Shown here: in pieces, positions 24,830-33,130 of the stretch
How the letters are laid out: every line of letters begins with the position of its first letter
How positions within the stretch are numbered: the stretch's first letter is position 1
Assembly: GCF_039962115.1 (NCBI RefSeq)
Contig: NZ_JAMPKJ010000010.1
Coordinates: 1 to 64,000, forward strand
Direction of reading: 5' to 3'
Length of the DNA: 64,000 bases
Source: Funiculus sociatus GB2-C1
GTDB lineage: Bacteria > Cyanobacteriota > Cyanobacteriia > Cyanobacteriales > FACHB-T130
Made by a program: the position numbers and the translations under genes
Notes under the pieces: model-generated
What the model saw: only the letters and a program-made list of their open reading frames with translations
Databases searched by the model: none
What the model was told of the DNA's origin: nothing

Positions 24830-26110
24830 TTAAGCTTGAATTTCTATCTTTTCAGATGGGCCAACTAGCGATACGTAAGGCTCTATGAAGTATTGGGAAG
24901 CCGCTGTTTGTGCCATTTCTGGGGTGACACTGGTGATTTTTTCCTGAAACTGGGTGTCAAACTCTATTCCCAATCCTAAAGTTTCGTACCAGCCGAAAAC
25001 CTGGGCAATTTGGGAATTTGTTTGTTTGCCTAGAGCGTACTGACCGAGCAGTTTGTTCTTGGCAGATTGCAGTTCCGTGTCGCTCAGTTGAGTGGTGCAA
25101 AGTCGTTCCACTTCGGTTCGCAAGCCTTCATAAGCGATCGCAGTGTTTTCCGGTGCCGTACCCATATATACTACAAACTGCGACGTTTCTAACCGTGTGG
25201 GAAAAAAAGCTGACACATCGTAAGCCAATCCTCGCTTTTCCCGCAGTTCTACAAACAATCGGCTGGAAAGACCGTTACCCAGGTAAGTATTCAGCAATTT
25301 CAGGGCTGAATAGTCGGTTTCTTTCACTGATGGGGCTATGTGTCCCAACATTACAATTGATTGCTGCGTCTCTTGCGGAGTTTTTGCCCAGTGGGGTTGG
25401 GGGGTAATTTTGGGTAGAGTTAGGGTAGGCAAGGGTGTTGGGGGAGCTTGCCAATCTCCAAACACTTGATTAACCAAATCTACCGCATCTTCTGGGGTTA
25501 AGCGGCCGACTAAACTAATTACGACGTTATCGGGGCGGAAATAAGTTTGATGGTAGCGCTGGAGGTGGGCGCGATTTAGCCCAGACATAGTGGCTTCTGT
25601 TCCCAGGCTGGATAAGGCGTAGGGATGATCTTGATACATCGCCTGTCGCAACTGGTCAAAAGCAATTGTAAACGGCTGCTCCTGCTGGGAACGAATATCT
25701 TGCAAGGCGAGACGGCGTTCCAGTTCCACTTCCGCTTCAGGGAAAGTAGGCGATCGCATAATTTGCCCCGCCAGACTTAACATATCGGGAAAGTCTGCGG
25801 AAACTGTCTTGAGACTGAGTAAAAAATAATCCGCAGCCGCATCAGTACCTAAACTGGCTCCGACTGACTCCACTCGCTCAGCAATTTCCAGGGAAGAAAG
25901 TTTTTCAGTCCCTTTGGTGATTACTGCTGCTAAGAGGTGAGATACTCCAGCCTCTTCTCGTGCTTCCCAAGCCCCTCCAGCCCGCACAAAAATGCGTCCG
26001 GCAATGATATCAGCCGCTGGATTCTCTACTGTAATTAATACGATGCCATTATCTAAAACGGTGCGATGAATATTTGGATGAACAAGCGATCGCGTCACAC
26101 TTTGAGCCAT
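24830..26110 (-). CDS. M16 family peptidase-like protein lacking the zinc motif
   Basis: 426 residues with both M16 half-domains. The zinc-binding HxxEH of active members is replaced by HLLAA (H58-A62), so this is the non-catalytic subunit type that contributes the Arg/Tyr pair of the active site (RGLAYDVSAF near residue 320). It lies 68 bases downstream of the zinc-containing gene in the same direction, and the two probably form a heterodimer. ATG 26110. Confidence 0.92.
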   Translation of the reverse strand: MAQSVTRSLVHPNIHRTVLDNGIVLITVENPAADIIAGRIFVRAGGAWEAREEAGVSHLLAAVITKGTEKLSSLEIAERVESVGASLGTDAAADYFLLSLKTVSADFPDMLSLAGQIMRSPTFPEAEVELERRLALQDIRSQQEQPFTIAFDQLRQAMYQDHPYALSSLGTEATMSGLNRAHLQRYHQTYFRPDNVVISLVGRLTPEDAVDLVNQVFGDWQAPPTPLPTLTLPKITPQPHWAKTPQETQQSIVMLGHIAPSVKETDYSALKLLNTYLGNGLSSRLFVELREKRGLAYDVSAFFPTRLETSQFVVYMGTAPENTAIAYEGLRTEVERLCTTQLSDTELQSAKNKLLGQYALGKQTNSQIAQVFGWYETLGLGIEFDTQFQEKITSVTPEMAQTAASQYFIEPYVSLVGPSEKIEIQA

Positions 26111-26113
26111 TGG

Positions 26114-26133
26114 TAATTGAAGGATTGCTAATT
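26114..26133. repeat. 20-base word shared with 55689-55708
   Basis: TAATTGAAGGATTGCTAATT occurs identically here, 3 bases upstream of the M16 gene start, and at 55689-55708, upstream of the ferredoxin gene. It may be a shared leader or a spacer repeat. Confidence 0.6.
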
Positions 26134-26178
26134 AAAGTATGGCTAATTGCTAGTTGCCAATTGCCACCTCTATTCACG

Positions 26179-27444
26179 CTAACAGGCTTTGAGGCTTGTG
26201 ACTGCATATCGATAGGGTGAGAGATACTGCTGCGCTAGTTGCTGGAGTTGGCAACTCTCAAAAGACTCAATTTTCTCTGGATAGGTGACTGCTAGTTCAG
26301 CAGTGGCGATGGTGTTGTAGTAACCATACAAGCCTGCTAGTTGGCTGGGTGTCTCTGTAGAAAAAGCATAGTCATTACACAGCAGGCGCTTACACCGAGC
26401 AACTTCTGCCTCCGAAACAGGTCTATTCTGCAACTCGGAGATCGCATCGCCGATGAGTGCTTCGACTCGATCTAAATTCTCTGGCTCTAAGTAGGCACTA
26501 ATTGTAAACAAACTTGAGTCTTGCTGAAGCGAGAAACTACTACTAATGTGCTGCACTAATTGTTGTTCTTCGCGCAAGTTTCTTACTAAGCGGGAAGTTC
26601 GCCCTTCTGACAACAGTACGGCTAGCAAATCTAAACCACAAGCGCTTTGCAGCTGATCTACCCCTGGCCCCGTCCATGCCATCATTAGACGTGCCTGCTC
26701 TAGCCTGGGTAAGTAGAATTCCTGGCGGCGAATGTCGATTATCGGAGGTTCGGCTTCGGCTAGGTTTAGGGGACAAGCAAGCGGGGAACAGAAGTGTTGG
26801 AATGACCGATTTATCAGTTCTAGTGCTGGTTCTTTAGCAACTCCGCCGATAATTACCACGGTCATGTTTTCGGGTTGGTAATGGGAACGGTGGAAGCAGC
26901 GCATCTCGTCAGGCGATCGCTCCATCAGTATTTCTTCCGTTCCCAAAACCGGGCGTCCGTAAGGGTGACGCTGGTAAATGCTTTCTGTTAGTGCTTGGAA
27001 TCCTAGAAAATCGGGATTGTCGTATGTCTGGCGGATTTCCTCTAAAACTACATCCCGTTCCCGCTCAAATTCTAAATCGGGGATGGCGGCGTTTAAGAGA
27101 ATTTCTGCTAGTGCAGGCAGAGTGTCTTCTAAATACTGCGCTGCTGTGGTAATGAAAAAATGTGCATAATCGTGGCTTGTCGCAGCGTTTGTCATCCCGC
27201 CGCGACTTTCTATTACATGGTCAAATACACCAGGCGGTAGCCTTTCGGTGCCTTTGAAAATCATGTGTTCCAGAAAGTGCGCCATTCCCAACCACTCTTG
27301 GGGTTCTCGCGTCGCACCTGCTTTAACCCAAACATCTACCACCACTACCGGGGTGGCTGGTAGATGTTGATGAATCACGGTTAAACCGTTGTCCAGCGTT
27401 ACTACATCAGCTGGGAATTGTGAAGTCTTTAATAGTTGTAACAA
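26179..27444 (-). CDS. Zinc-dependent M16 family peptidase
   Basis: 421 residues. HFLEH (H56-H60) is the inverted zinc motif, with the third ligand probably in DVVLEEIRQ (about residue 136). GHPYGRPVLGTEE-type and YQPENMTVVIIGG segments are typical. The catalytic partner of the downstream non-zinc homologue; such pairs degrade or process peptides. No clear signal peptide is seen. The start is TTG 27444 with no ATG nearby. Confidence 0.93.
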   Translation of the reverse strand: MLQLLKTSQFPADVVTLDNGLTVIHQHLPATPVVVVDVWVKAGATREPQEWLGMAHFLEHMIFKGTERLPPGVFDHVIESRGGMTNAATSHDYAHFFITTAAQYLEDTLPALAEILLNAAIPDLEFERERDVVLEEIRQTYDNPDFLGFQALTESIYQRHPYGRPVLGTEEILMERSPDEMRCFHRSHYQPENMTVVIIGGVAKEPALELINRSFQHFCSPLACPLNLAEAEPPIIDIRRQEFYLPRLEQARLMMAWTGPGVDQLQSACGLDLLAVLLSEGRTSRLVRNLREEQQLVQHISSSFSLQQDSSLFTISAYLEPENLDRVEALIGDAISELQNRPVSEAEVARCKRLLCNDYAFSTETPSQLAGLYGYYNTIATAELAVTYPEKIESFESCQLQQLAQQYLSPYRYAVTSLKAC

Positions 27445-27601
27445 ACTCTTTTATCTCTAACCCAAGTTAGATGCGCTTTAAATTACCTTATCTTTATCCC
27501 AACACAAATATTAAACTGTGTTGATCCAGAGGTTAAATCTCTGTAGTTATGTATTAACAATTATGAGGAATCCCTCACAATTTCTGTAGCTAGTTATACA
27601 A

Positions 27602-27634
27602 AAATCCCCTTATCGTGAAGACAAGGGGATTTAA
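27602..27634 (-). terminator. Terminator of the purK-6S RNA transcript
   Basis: Stem AATCCCCTT / AAGGGGATT followed on the minus strand by TTTTTG. It lies directly after the 6S RNA. Confidence 0.85.
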
Positions 27635-27640
27635 TTTTTT

Positions 27641-27825
27641 AAGTTCACCGCAACGCCGTCTTACCTCAGTTTATGACCTGGTGAAAACCAGGTGGGTACC
27701 GTGGCTCTGGCTTAAAGTTTCCGGGTACTTGCCCGGTTTACTGCTGCCAGAACACTTTGGTTCCCTTAAGAACAAAGCATAGTCAAAAAACGTTATTGGC
27801 AGTCACCAACGCCGCAGTAGAACTT
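27641..27825 (-). ncRNA. ssaA: 6S RNA (cyanobacterial 6Sa)
   Basis: 185 bases, downstream of purK. On the minus strand it begins AAGTTCTACTGCGGCGTTGG and ends GCGTTGCGGTGAACTT. The ends pair as a long closing stem (6 bp, one bulged T, then about 12 bp with G-U pairs). The middle folds into a long hairpin (GGGAACC with GGTACCC, TCTGGC with GCCAGA, CCGGG with CCCGG), with an extra ACCTGGT/ACCAGGT hairpin on the 3' side, the 6S shape of a stem, central bubble and terminal loop. 6S RNA binds RNA polymerase holoenzyme. Downstream of purK is, as I recall, also its location in other cyanobacteria. Confidence 0.87.
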
Positions 27826-27830
27826 TTTTT

Positions 27831-27836
27831 ATTGTA
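27831..27836 (-). promoter_or_regulatory. -10 element of the 6S RNA promoter
   Basis: TACAAT on the minus strand sits five bases before the predicted 6S 5' end. No strong -35 box is visible. This supports independent transcription of 6S RNA from purK. Confidence 0.55.
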
Positions 27837-27937
27837 GCAGGGGAAAGGGTAAATAAGAGAAGGCAGGCAGAGCCTCGCTTACATGGTTCTCAGGGACAGA
27901 CTGGGATCGAGTAGGGCTGGGGGTTCCCGGCTTTAGA

Positions 27938-29113
27938 TCAGCGCTGTTGGGGGTACCAGATGGACTCGATGGTTTGCGCGATCGCTTCTGCTTCTGCTCT
28001 ATTGGCTATATCTAGCAAAACTGTAACATGACCCAACTTGCGACCGGGGCGGGATTCGGTTTTGCCGTACCAGTGGACGTAAGAAGCGGGTAACTCGGCT
28101 AGTTGTTGCCGTTTGGCAAAATAGTCATTCTGGGAATGCTCGTAACCGAGTAAGTTTACCATGACGGCACCAGCGCTCTTGAGGGCGGGATTGCCCAATG
28201 GTAAACCGCAAACGGCTCTTAGATGCTGCTCAAACTGGGATGTAACAGAAGCATCCAGGGTGAAGTGTCCGGAATTATGAGTGCGGGGGGCAATTTCATT
28301 TACCAACACTTTCCCGTCATTGGTCAAGAATAGCTCAATGCCGAAGATGCCAACGGCTTGTAGACTGTTTAGCAAAGAGTGCGCGATCGCATTTACCTCT
28401 TCCTCCACTGCTAGACTAATCTCAGCTGGCACCAAAACACGACGACAAACTTGGTCTTCCTGCTGGGTTTCCACAACTGGATAAACAACAATTTCCCCAT
28501 CCACAGAACGCGCCGCCATCACAGCCAATTCTCGCTCAAAAGGGACAAATTCTTCTAACAAAACTGGCGCATATTTGAGCTTTTGCAAAGTTGACTGCAA
28601 AGCTTCACTATCTTTAATAATGAAAGTTCCTTGACCGTCGTAACCGTGACGGCGGGTTTTCAGAACCAGGGGGAAATCCAACTGCGGAAGATTCAGTGGT
28701 TGAGGGAATGATTTGGTCAGATTTAATTCATCATTCCCAACTTCTCCCTCAAGCGTCATAAAACTGGGAGTTGGTAAGCCGATATCCTCTAAATAACAAC
28801 GCTGATCGTATTTATCTAACAGGGGAGCTAATACTTCCAACCCAGGACGAAAAGAGATACCTTGTTGTGCCAATTCCCTCAAGGCTGGCAGATTAATAAA
28901 CTCATTTTCAAAGGTAATTACATCGCAGCGATTCGCCAACTCAAGTGTAGCGGCGGCATCATCAATTGCAGCAAAAATCGTAGAATCAGCAATTTCCACA
29001 GCCGGATCTGTCGAATGGGGAGTTTGCACTATTAATTTCACCCCCAAAGACTCAGATGCACCAGCCATCATCCAAGCTAATTGTCCGCCGCCAATTACAC
29101 CTACACGTTTCAT
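27938..29113 (-). CDS. purK: 5-(carboxyamino)imidazole ribonucleotide synthase
   Basis: About 391 residues. ATP-grasp enzyme of purine synthesis: carboxylates aminoimidazole ribonucleotide using ATP and bicarbonate. The N-terminus MKRVGVIGGGQLAWMM is diagnostic, and FPLVLKTRRHGYDGQGTFII and VLVNEIAPRTHNSGHFTLDA are the nucleotide/metal segments. The GTG at 29119 would also fit, but ATG 29113 overlaps the upstream stop as ATGA, so I prefer it. It is coupled to the pentapeptide gene and followed by 6S RNA. Confidence 0.95.
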   Translation of the reverse strand: MKRVGVIGGGQLAWMMAGASESLGVKLIVQTPHSTDPAVEIADSTIFAAIDDAAATLELANRCDVITFENEFINLPALRELAQQGISFRPGLEVLAPLLDKYDQRCYLEDIGLPTPSFMTLEGEVGNDELNLTKSFPQPLNLPQLDFPLVLKTRRHGYDGQGTFIIKDSEALQSTLQKLKYAPVLLEEFVPFERELAVMAARSVDGEIVVYPVVETQQEDQVCRRVLVPAEISLAVEEEVNAIAHSLLNSLQAVGIFGIELFLTNDGKVLVNEIAPRTHNSGHFTLDASVTSQFEQHLRAVCGLPLGNPALKSAGAVMVNLLGYEHSQNDYFAKRQQLAELPASYVHWYGKTESRPGRKLGHVTVLLDIANRAEAEAIAQTIESIWYPQQR

Positions 29114-29601
29114 CGACACCCCAAAGAATCGCGAGTTGCAACGCCTGTTTTAGAATTTACACCAGATGCTTTGGCACAGAGTTCTTTTATTTGCGCTCTA
29201 TTCAAAATCGCATCAGAAAAGTCTGCGCCAGTGATATTTACATCATCAAAAATCGTCCGTAATAGAATACTTTCCACTAAAACGGCATCGCTTAAATCAG
29301 AGCCGATTAATTTTACCTGATCTACCATCGCATGAGTTAAATTTGCCCCGTGTAAATTAACATTTGTCATCACAGAGGCACTAAAAATTGCGCCCCGCAA
29401 GTCAGCACCCTCCAAGTTAGCTAGTTCCATATTAGCGTTGGAAAATTCAGCTACTTCTAGGGTTTGACCGGAAAAATCCCTTCCTTTGAGTTCCGCGTTG
29501 CTAAACGACAGGGGAGGAGGATAATCTGATGCTTGTGCTGGTAATGCCCAGATTAAGAGAATTATTGCCAGTAAGAATGCTGCTAGTTGGCGAAGGTTCA
29601 T
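29110..29601 (-). CDS. Exported pentapeptide repeat protein
   Basis: 163 residues with a signal peptide (about 1-24, ending PAQA). Residues 35-140 are A(D/N)LxG-type pentapeptide repeats (ANLEGADLRGAIF, ANLTHAMVDQVKL) that form a right-handed quadrilateral beta-helix. Two cysteines near the end (LCAKA and GCR) might form a disulfide. The stop overlaps the purK start. Function unknown; this is a common cyanobacterial family. Confidence 0.87.
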   Translation of the reverse strand: MNLRQLAAFLLAIILLIWALPAQASDYPPPLSFSNAELKGRDFSGQTLEVAEFSNANMELANLEGADLRGAIFSASVMTNVNLHGANLTHAMVDQVKLIGSDLSDAVLVESILLRTIFDDVNITGADFSDAILNRAQIKELCAKASGVNSKTGVATRDSLGCR

Positions 29602-29659
29602 AAAAAAGTGCTGAGTGTTAACAATAATTGTAGGGTAGGGCGATCGCTATATTTGCCGC

Positions 29660-29838
29660 CTATAGCAGTCGTATTTCATTTGTATGTCGCGAAACCCATC
29701 AAATCCCTTCCCTTGTTGGGTTTCGTTCCTATTTGAAATGTAGAGACGCGAAATGCAAGTGTCTCGACTTGAAACGAAGCGCCCAGACGTGGAGGAAGAG
29801 GAAAGAAGGAATTTCATAAATAAATTAGGATTGCTACA
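29660..29838. mobile_element. MITE-like element, TATAGCAATCC family, copy 3
   Basis: About 180 bases between the pentapeptide gene and the holin-like gene. Left end TATAGCAGTCGTATTTCATT, right end (minus strand) TGTAGCAATCCTAATTTATT. It encloses GAAACCCATC...TTGTTGGGTTTCGTTCC, a second inverted repeat also seen at about 58495-58540. Confidence 0.5.
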
Positions 29839-29898
29839 TCAGTTTCCAGATTGGGGGGAAAGGGTTAAAATTTTGAGAGTTAGTTTCAACTAAAGCTT

Positions 29899-30249
29899 AT
29901 GCCATATTTTTTGGTAACTTGGCTGATTACAGCGATCGCGCTGGTGATTACAACTTATATTGTCCCTGGTTTTGCGGTCAAAACTTTTGTTGATGCCCTT
30001 ATTGCTGCGATTGTTTTGGGATTAGCGAATGCAATTGTCAAACCTCTATTGGTACTTTTGACATTGCCCCTGACGCTGGTGACTCTGGGGCTATTTCTAT
30101 TTGTTGTGAACGCACTTACTCTTTGGCTGGTAGCATATCTTACGCCTGGTTTTGTAATTACAAATTTATTGTCTGCTTTGGTGGGTTCAATTGTGTTAAC
30201 TGTGGTGGCTAGTGGGCTGAACTTTTTGTTCAACAGAGCCGCCCAATGA
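29899..30249 (+). CDS. Membrane protein of the phage holin 4-2 family
   Basis: 116 residues with four hydrophobic segments and few charges. LANAIVKPLLVLLTLPLTLVTLG is the typical signature. Despite the name, such proteins are common bacterial membrane proteins and there is no phage gene here. ATG 29899. It converges on the CbiG/CobJ gene with one base between the stops. Confidence 0.85.
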   Translation: MPYFLVTWLITAIALVITTYIVPGFAVKTFVDALIAAIVLGLANAIVKPLLVLLTLPLTLVTLGLFLFVVNALTLWLVAYLTPGFVITNLLSALVGSIVLTVVASGLNFLFNRAAQ

Positions 30250-30250
30250 G

Positions 30251-32161
30251 TTAACAATTTTCGTTATCAAATCCCAAGTAACCGCGTGGGGTAATCATCC
30301 ACTCGGCGTGGGTGCGGGTGCTTTGATTACCAATTAACACGGTAGTCAACATATCGATTGACATGGTGAGCAATTTGTCAAGTGTCGTCAGAGCAATTTG
30401 TTCGTCTTGTCGATAAGCAGATTTGACAATTGCTACAGGTGTTTTGGGGTCGCGGTATTGCAGAAAGATTTCTGTAGCTGTGGCAATTTGTTGGGTGCGA
30501 GTTTGCGATCGCGGGTTATACAAAGCTGTGACAAAATCAGCTTGGGCAGCTGCTTTTAATCTCTTCTCAATCACTTCCCACGGTGTCAGCAAGTCGCTTA
30601 AACTAATCGCGCAGAAGTCGTGCATCAAGGGCGCACCGACGCGGGAGGCGGCTGCTTGTAGGGCGGTGATCCCCGGAAAAACCTGAACTGCGGGAGTTTT
30701 GCCATCCCAACCTTTAACTTGCAATTCTTCCAGCACTAACCCCGCCATACCATAAATACCGCAGTCGCCAGAGGAGACAACCGCTACAGTTAATCCCCAG
30801 TTGCCTAATTCAATCGCCCTTTCGGCGCGTTGACGTTCTTGGGTAATCGGTAAAGCTTCTACAATTTGTCCAGGGCGCAAAAGTGGGGTAATTAAGTCGA
30901 TGTAGAGAGAGTAACCAATGACTGCATCGGCTTGAGAAATGGCTGTTTGGGCGGCTGGAGTCATCTGATCTAATTTTCCTGGCCCAGTACCAATTAGGAA
31001 TAAACAGCCTGTGCGCCCAGTGTATTCTAAATTGGATTGCGCGATCGCTACCGTTACCGCCCCCGGTTGCCCTTCCAATCTAAAAATTTGTTTGGGAACC
31101 AGTAGTTTACTAACTTCAGGAAAACGGGCTTCTCCAGCTGCATATATTGCTGCTGCTTCTGCGACGCTGGGGGTTCCAACTTCTGCTTCTACAACATTTG
31201 AAGGGTTGGGAACTGTAACTGAACGTAGTATTTCTGCCCGAAAGGTTCGTAAAGGTAAATTGCGATCGCGACAAAATTCCACTAACCCAACTTCATCGGC
31301 TTTGATATCAATTGTACCGATACCTGCGATCGCGGCAATAGCCAAGTGATTCTTCCGAAAAACTTGCTCAATTGCTGTTTCAATTAATTCTCTAGACGTT
31401 CCCCGTTCGCAACCAATTCCTACCCATAAAACTCTGGGATGCCATTGTACTTTTGGTAAATCTGATTCTCTGGAAAATTGTCGCTGTGTGGAACTAATCC
31501 AAATTCTCGCTTTTGGTGAAACTGATTCTTCTTTATGTGCGGCGGTATATTCCGGAAATCCGAAATAAAACGGATGTTGGGGTAGATGATTTTGCCACAA
31601 GGTAGATCCAGCTTCTTGAATGACTTGAACGAGTTCGCCTCTTGCAACAGCTGCACTAACTTCTGTCCAATCTCCCTCGCCACGACTCCAGCCAAAGGGA
31701 ACTCCGAGTATATCAACACCTGGTAATTTTAATGCAGATGATGCGCCCGTTAAAACTGGAGTTGCGCCAATAGAGTGCGCGATCGCTCTTGCCAATTGAT
31801 CGGCTTTTCCCTGATGACCACTGCACAAACTAATAACAAATTTACCATTTTCATCCAACACCACCACAGCCGGATCGCGGGATTTATCCTGTAACAAAGG
31901 TGCAATCAGTCGCACCACCGCCCCTGCTGCTAAACAGAAAATAAACGCCTGATGTTGATGCCAAATTTCGATTAAATGGTCTTTCAGAGAACCGTGATAA
32001 ACCTCTAGAGACGTTGAATGCAAAGCCTCTACATTGGTTAAGGAATCCGGTACCCAAAGGGTTGCACCAGCCGCCTGAGTTAGAGGCTGTAATATTTTGG
32101 TGGCGCTGGGGGTAGTGGCGATCGCAGCTATCGGCTGAAACTCGCGCCAAACTAATACCAT
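30251..32161 (-). CDS. cobJ: CbiG/CobJ fusion: precorrin-3B C(17)-methyltransferase
   Basis: 636 residues in two parts. Residues 1-340 are CbiG-like (AAGAVVRLIAPLLQDKSRDPAVVVLDE; GIGCERGTSRELIETAI), the lactone-opening step of corrin synthesis. Residues 385-636 are the CobJ/CbiH methylase: GTGPGKLDQMTPAA SAM-binding loop, SSGDCGIYGMAG and FPGITALQAAASR. The fusion is common in cyanobacteria. ATG 32161 abuts the stop of the upstream gene, so translation is probably coupled. Confidence 0.94.
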   Translation of the reverse strand: MVLVWREFQPIAAIATTPSATKILQPLTQAAGATLWVPDSLTNVEALHSTSLEVYHGSLKDHLIEIWHQHQAFIFCLAAGAVVRLIAPLLQDKSRDPAVVVLDENGKFVISLCSGHQGKADQLARAIAHSIGATPVLTGASSALKLPGVDILGVPFGWSRGEGDWTEVSAAVARGELVQVIQEAGSTLWQNHLPQHPFYFGFPEYTAAHKEESVSPKARIWISSTQRQFSRESDLPKVQWHPRVLWVGIGCERGTSRELIETAIEQVFRKNHLAIAAIAGIGTIDIKADEVGLVEFCRDRNLPLRTFRAEILRSVTVPNPSNVVEAEVGTPSVAEAAAIYAAGEARFPEVSKLLVPKQIFRLEGQPGAVTVAIAQSNLEYTGRTGCLFLIGTGPGKLDQMTPAAQTAISQADAVIGYSLYIDLITPLLRPGQIVEALPITQERQRAERAIELGNWGLTVAVVSSGDCGIYGMAGLVLEELQVKGWDGKTPAVQVFPGITALQAAASRVGAPLMHDFCAISLSDLLTPWEVIEKRLKAAAQADFVTALYNPRSQTRTQQIATATEIFLQYRDPKTPVAIVKSAYRQDEQIALTTLDKLLTMSIDMLTTVLIGNQSTRTHAEWMITPRGYLGFDNENC

Positions 32162-32572
32162 CTATATTTCTTCGTCCTCTTCCTCGTCAAAATCTTCGTC
32201 GTCTTCGTCTAAATATTCTTCGTCTTCGTCGAAATCTTCATCGTCTTCGTCGAAATCTTCGTCCAAATCTTCATCATCCTCTTCGGCTGCCGAAATGTTT
32301 TCTATTCTCAGAACATCAGCCTTTATCGGGATGCCTTCCTTGAAAAAGTAAGGTTTCTTACCCAACATCTCTTTGGTTGCGTCGAGTTCGGTGACACTTC
32401 CGATTGTCTCCCAGTCGGAATAAACAAGATTGGTCATATAATAGCCGTCGGTAATATAAGAGCAATTTACATTAGTCAAAAGTGAATCGGGCAACAAAGC
32501 GATCGCGTGAGACTGTTGACCAGTTGAATGCTGGATAAATGAGGCTTTACGAGCATTGTCGCAAATCGACAT
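32162..32572 (-). CDS. Acidic conserved hypothetical protein
   Basis: About 136 residues. I choose ATG 32572, preceded by a GGGGGG ribosome-binding site; a TTG start at 32611 is open but unlikely. The N-terminal 100 residues are folded-looking (SFIQHSTGQQSHAIALLPDSLLTNVNCSYITDGYY, VYSDWETIGSVTELDATKEMLGKKPYFFKEGIPIKA). The last 35 are almost entirely Asp and Glu. Its stop lies just before the cbiG/cobJ start, suggesting co-transcription. No enzyme motif. The acidic tail may bind metal or a basic partner. Confidence 0.75.
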   Translation of the reverse strand: MSICDNARKASFIQHSTGQQSHAIALLPDSLLTNVNCSYITDGYYMTNLVYSDWETIGSVTELDATKEMLGKKPYFFKEGIPIKADVLRIENISAAEEDDEDLDEDFDEDDEDFDEDEEYLDEDDEDFDEEEDEEI

Positions 32573-32756
32573 AAAACCCCCCACAAAACCTGAAATTCGT
32601 AGCTTAGGCAACTATCAAGACACTATTAAACCTTAAAAGCTGAAAATTCGCTTATTTTTAGGATTTTTTTATTTTTGCCATCAATATCGCCTATTTTACG
32701 GTTAAGTACCAAGGGTTACAATTAGCCTTAATGTCTGCCCTAAAGTTCTGGCTAAG

Positions 32757-32915
32757 AGGATGTTTGAAAAGTGCTTTTTCAAACGCTATGGGTTAGAGAT
32801 CCCCCTTGCATCCCCCTTAAAAAGGGGGACTTTGAAGATTTCCCCCCCTTAAAAAGGGGGGCTAGGGGGGATCTCCAAGATTTCAGCGTCACATAGATAA
32901 CTTTTCAAACATCCT
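32757..32915. mobile_element. MITE-like element with AGGATGTTTGAAAAGT ends
   Basis: About 160 bases bounded by perfect 16-bp inverted ends. The interior consists of CCCCCTT...AAGGGGG hairpins (32805-32870). No coding frame. It has the layout of a non-autonomous transposable element, and its inverted ends should point to a partner transposase family elsewhere. Confidence 0.65.
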
Positions 32916-33010
32916 TTAATAGTTAAAGTCAGTTTTAACTGACTAAAATATAGAACTTATCAAAGTTTCAACTTCTTTTAACGGGTGTAGAGACGCTTTT
33001 ATTCTACCAA

Positions 33011-33098
33011 GACTTACGCAGTTAATTAGTGAATGCCTGATTCTGTCGTAGGGGCATGGCATTGCCATGCCCCTACAGCGTGTTGACGTGCGTAAGCC
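33011..33098. repeat. Inverted repeat GACTTACGCA...TGCGTAAGC with internal palindrome
   Basis: Ends GACTTACGCA (33011-33020) and GTGCGTAAGC (about 33089-33097) flank a 29-bp palindrome (33048-33076) that differs from the one at 9933-9961 by paired changes. It may be a small MITE-like unit. It lies between the acidic gene and ndhB. Confidence 0.5.
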
Positions 33099-33130
33099 CT
33101 ATTCACGTCTCTACAATCTTGTGCTATTCC

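Noticed and set aside
29899-30249. Holin-like gene as evidence of a prophage
   Set aside because: The family is common as a chromosomal membrane protein and no phage genes, integrase or attachment site are near.
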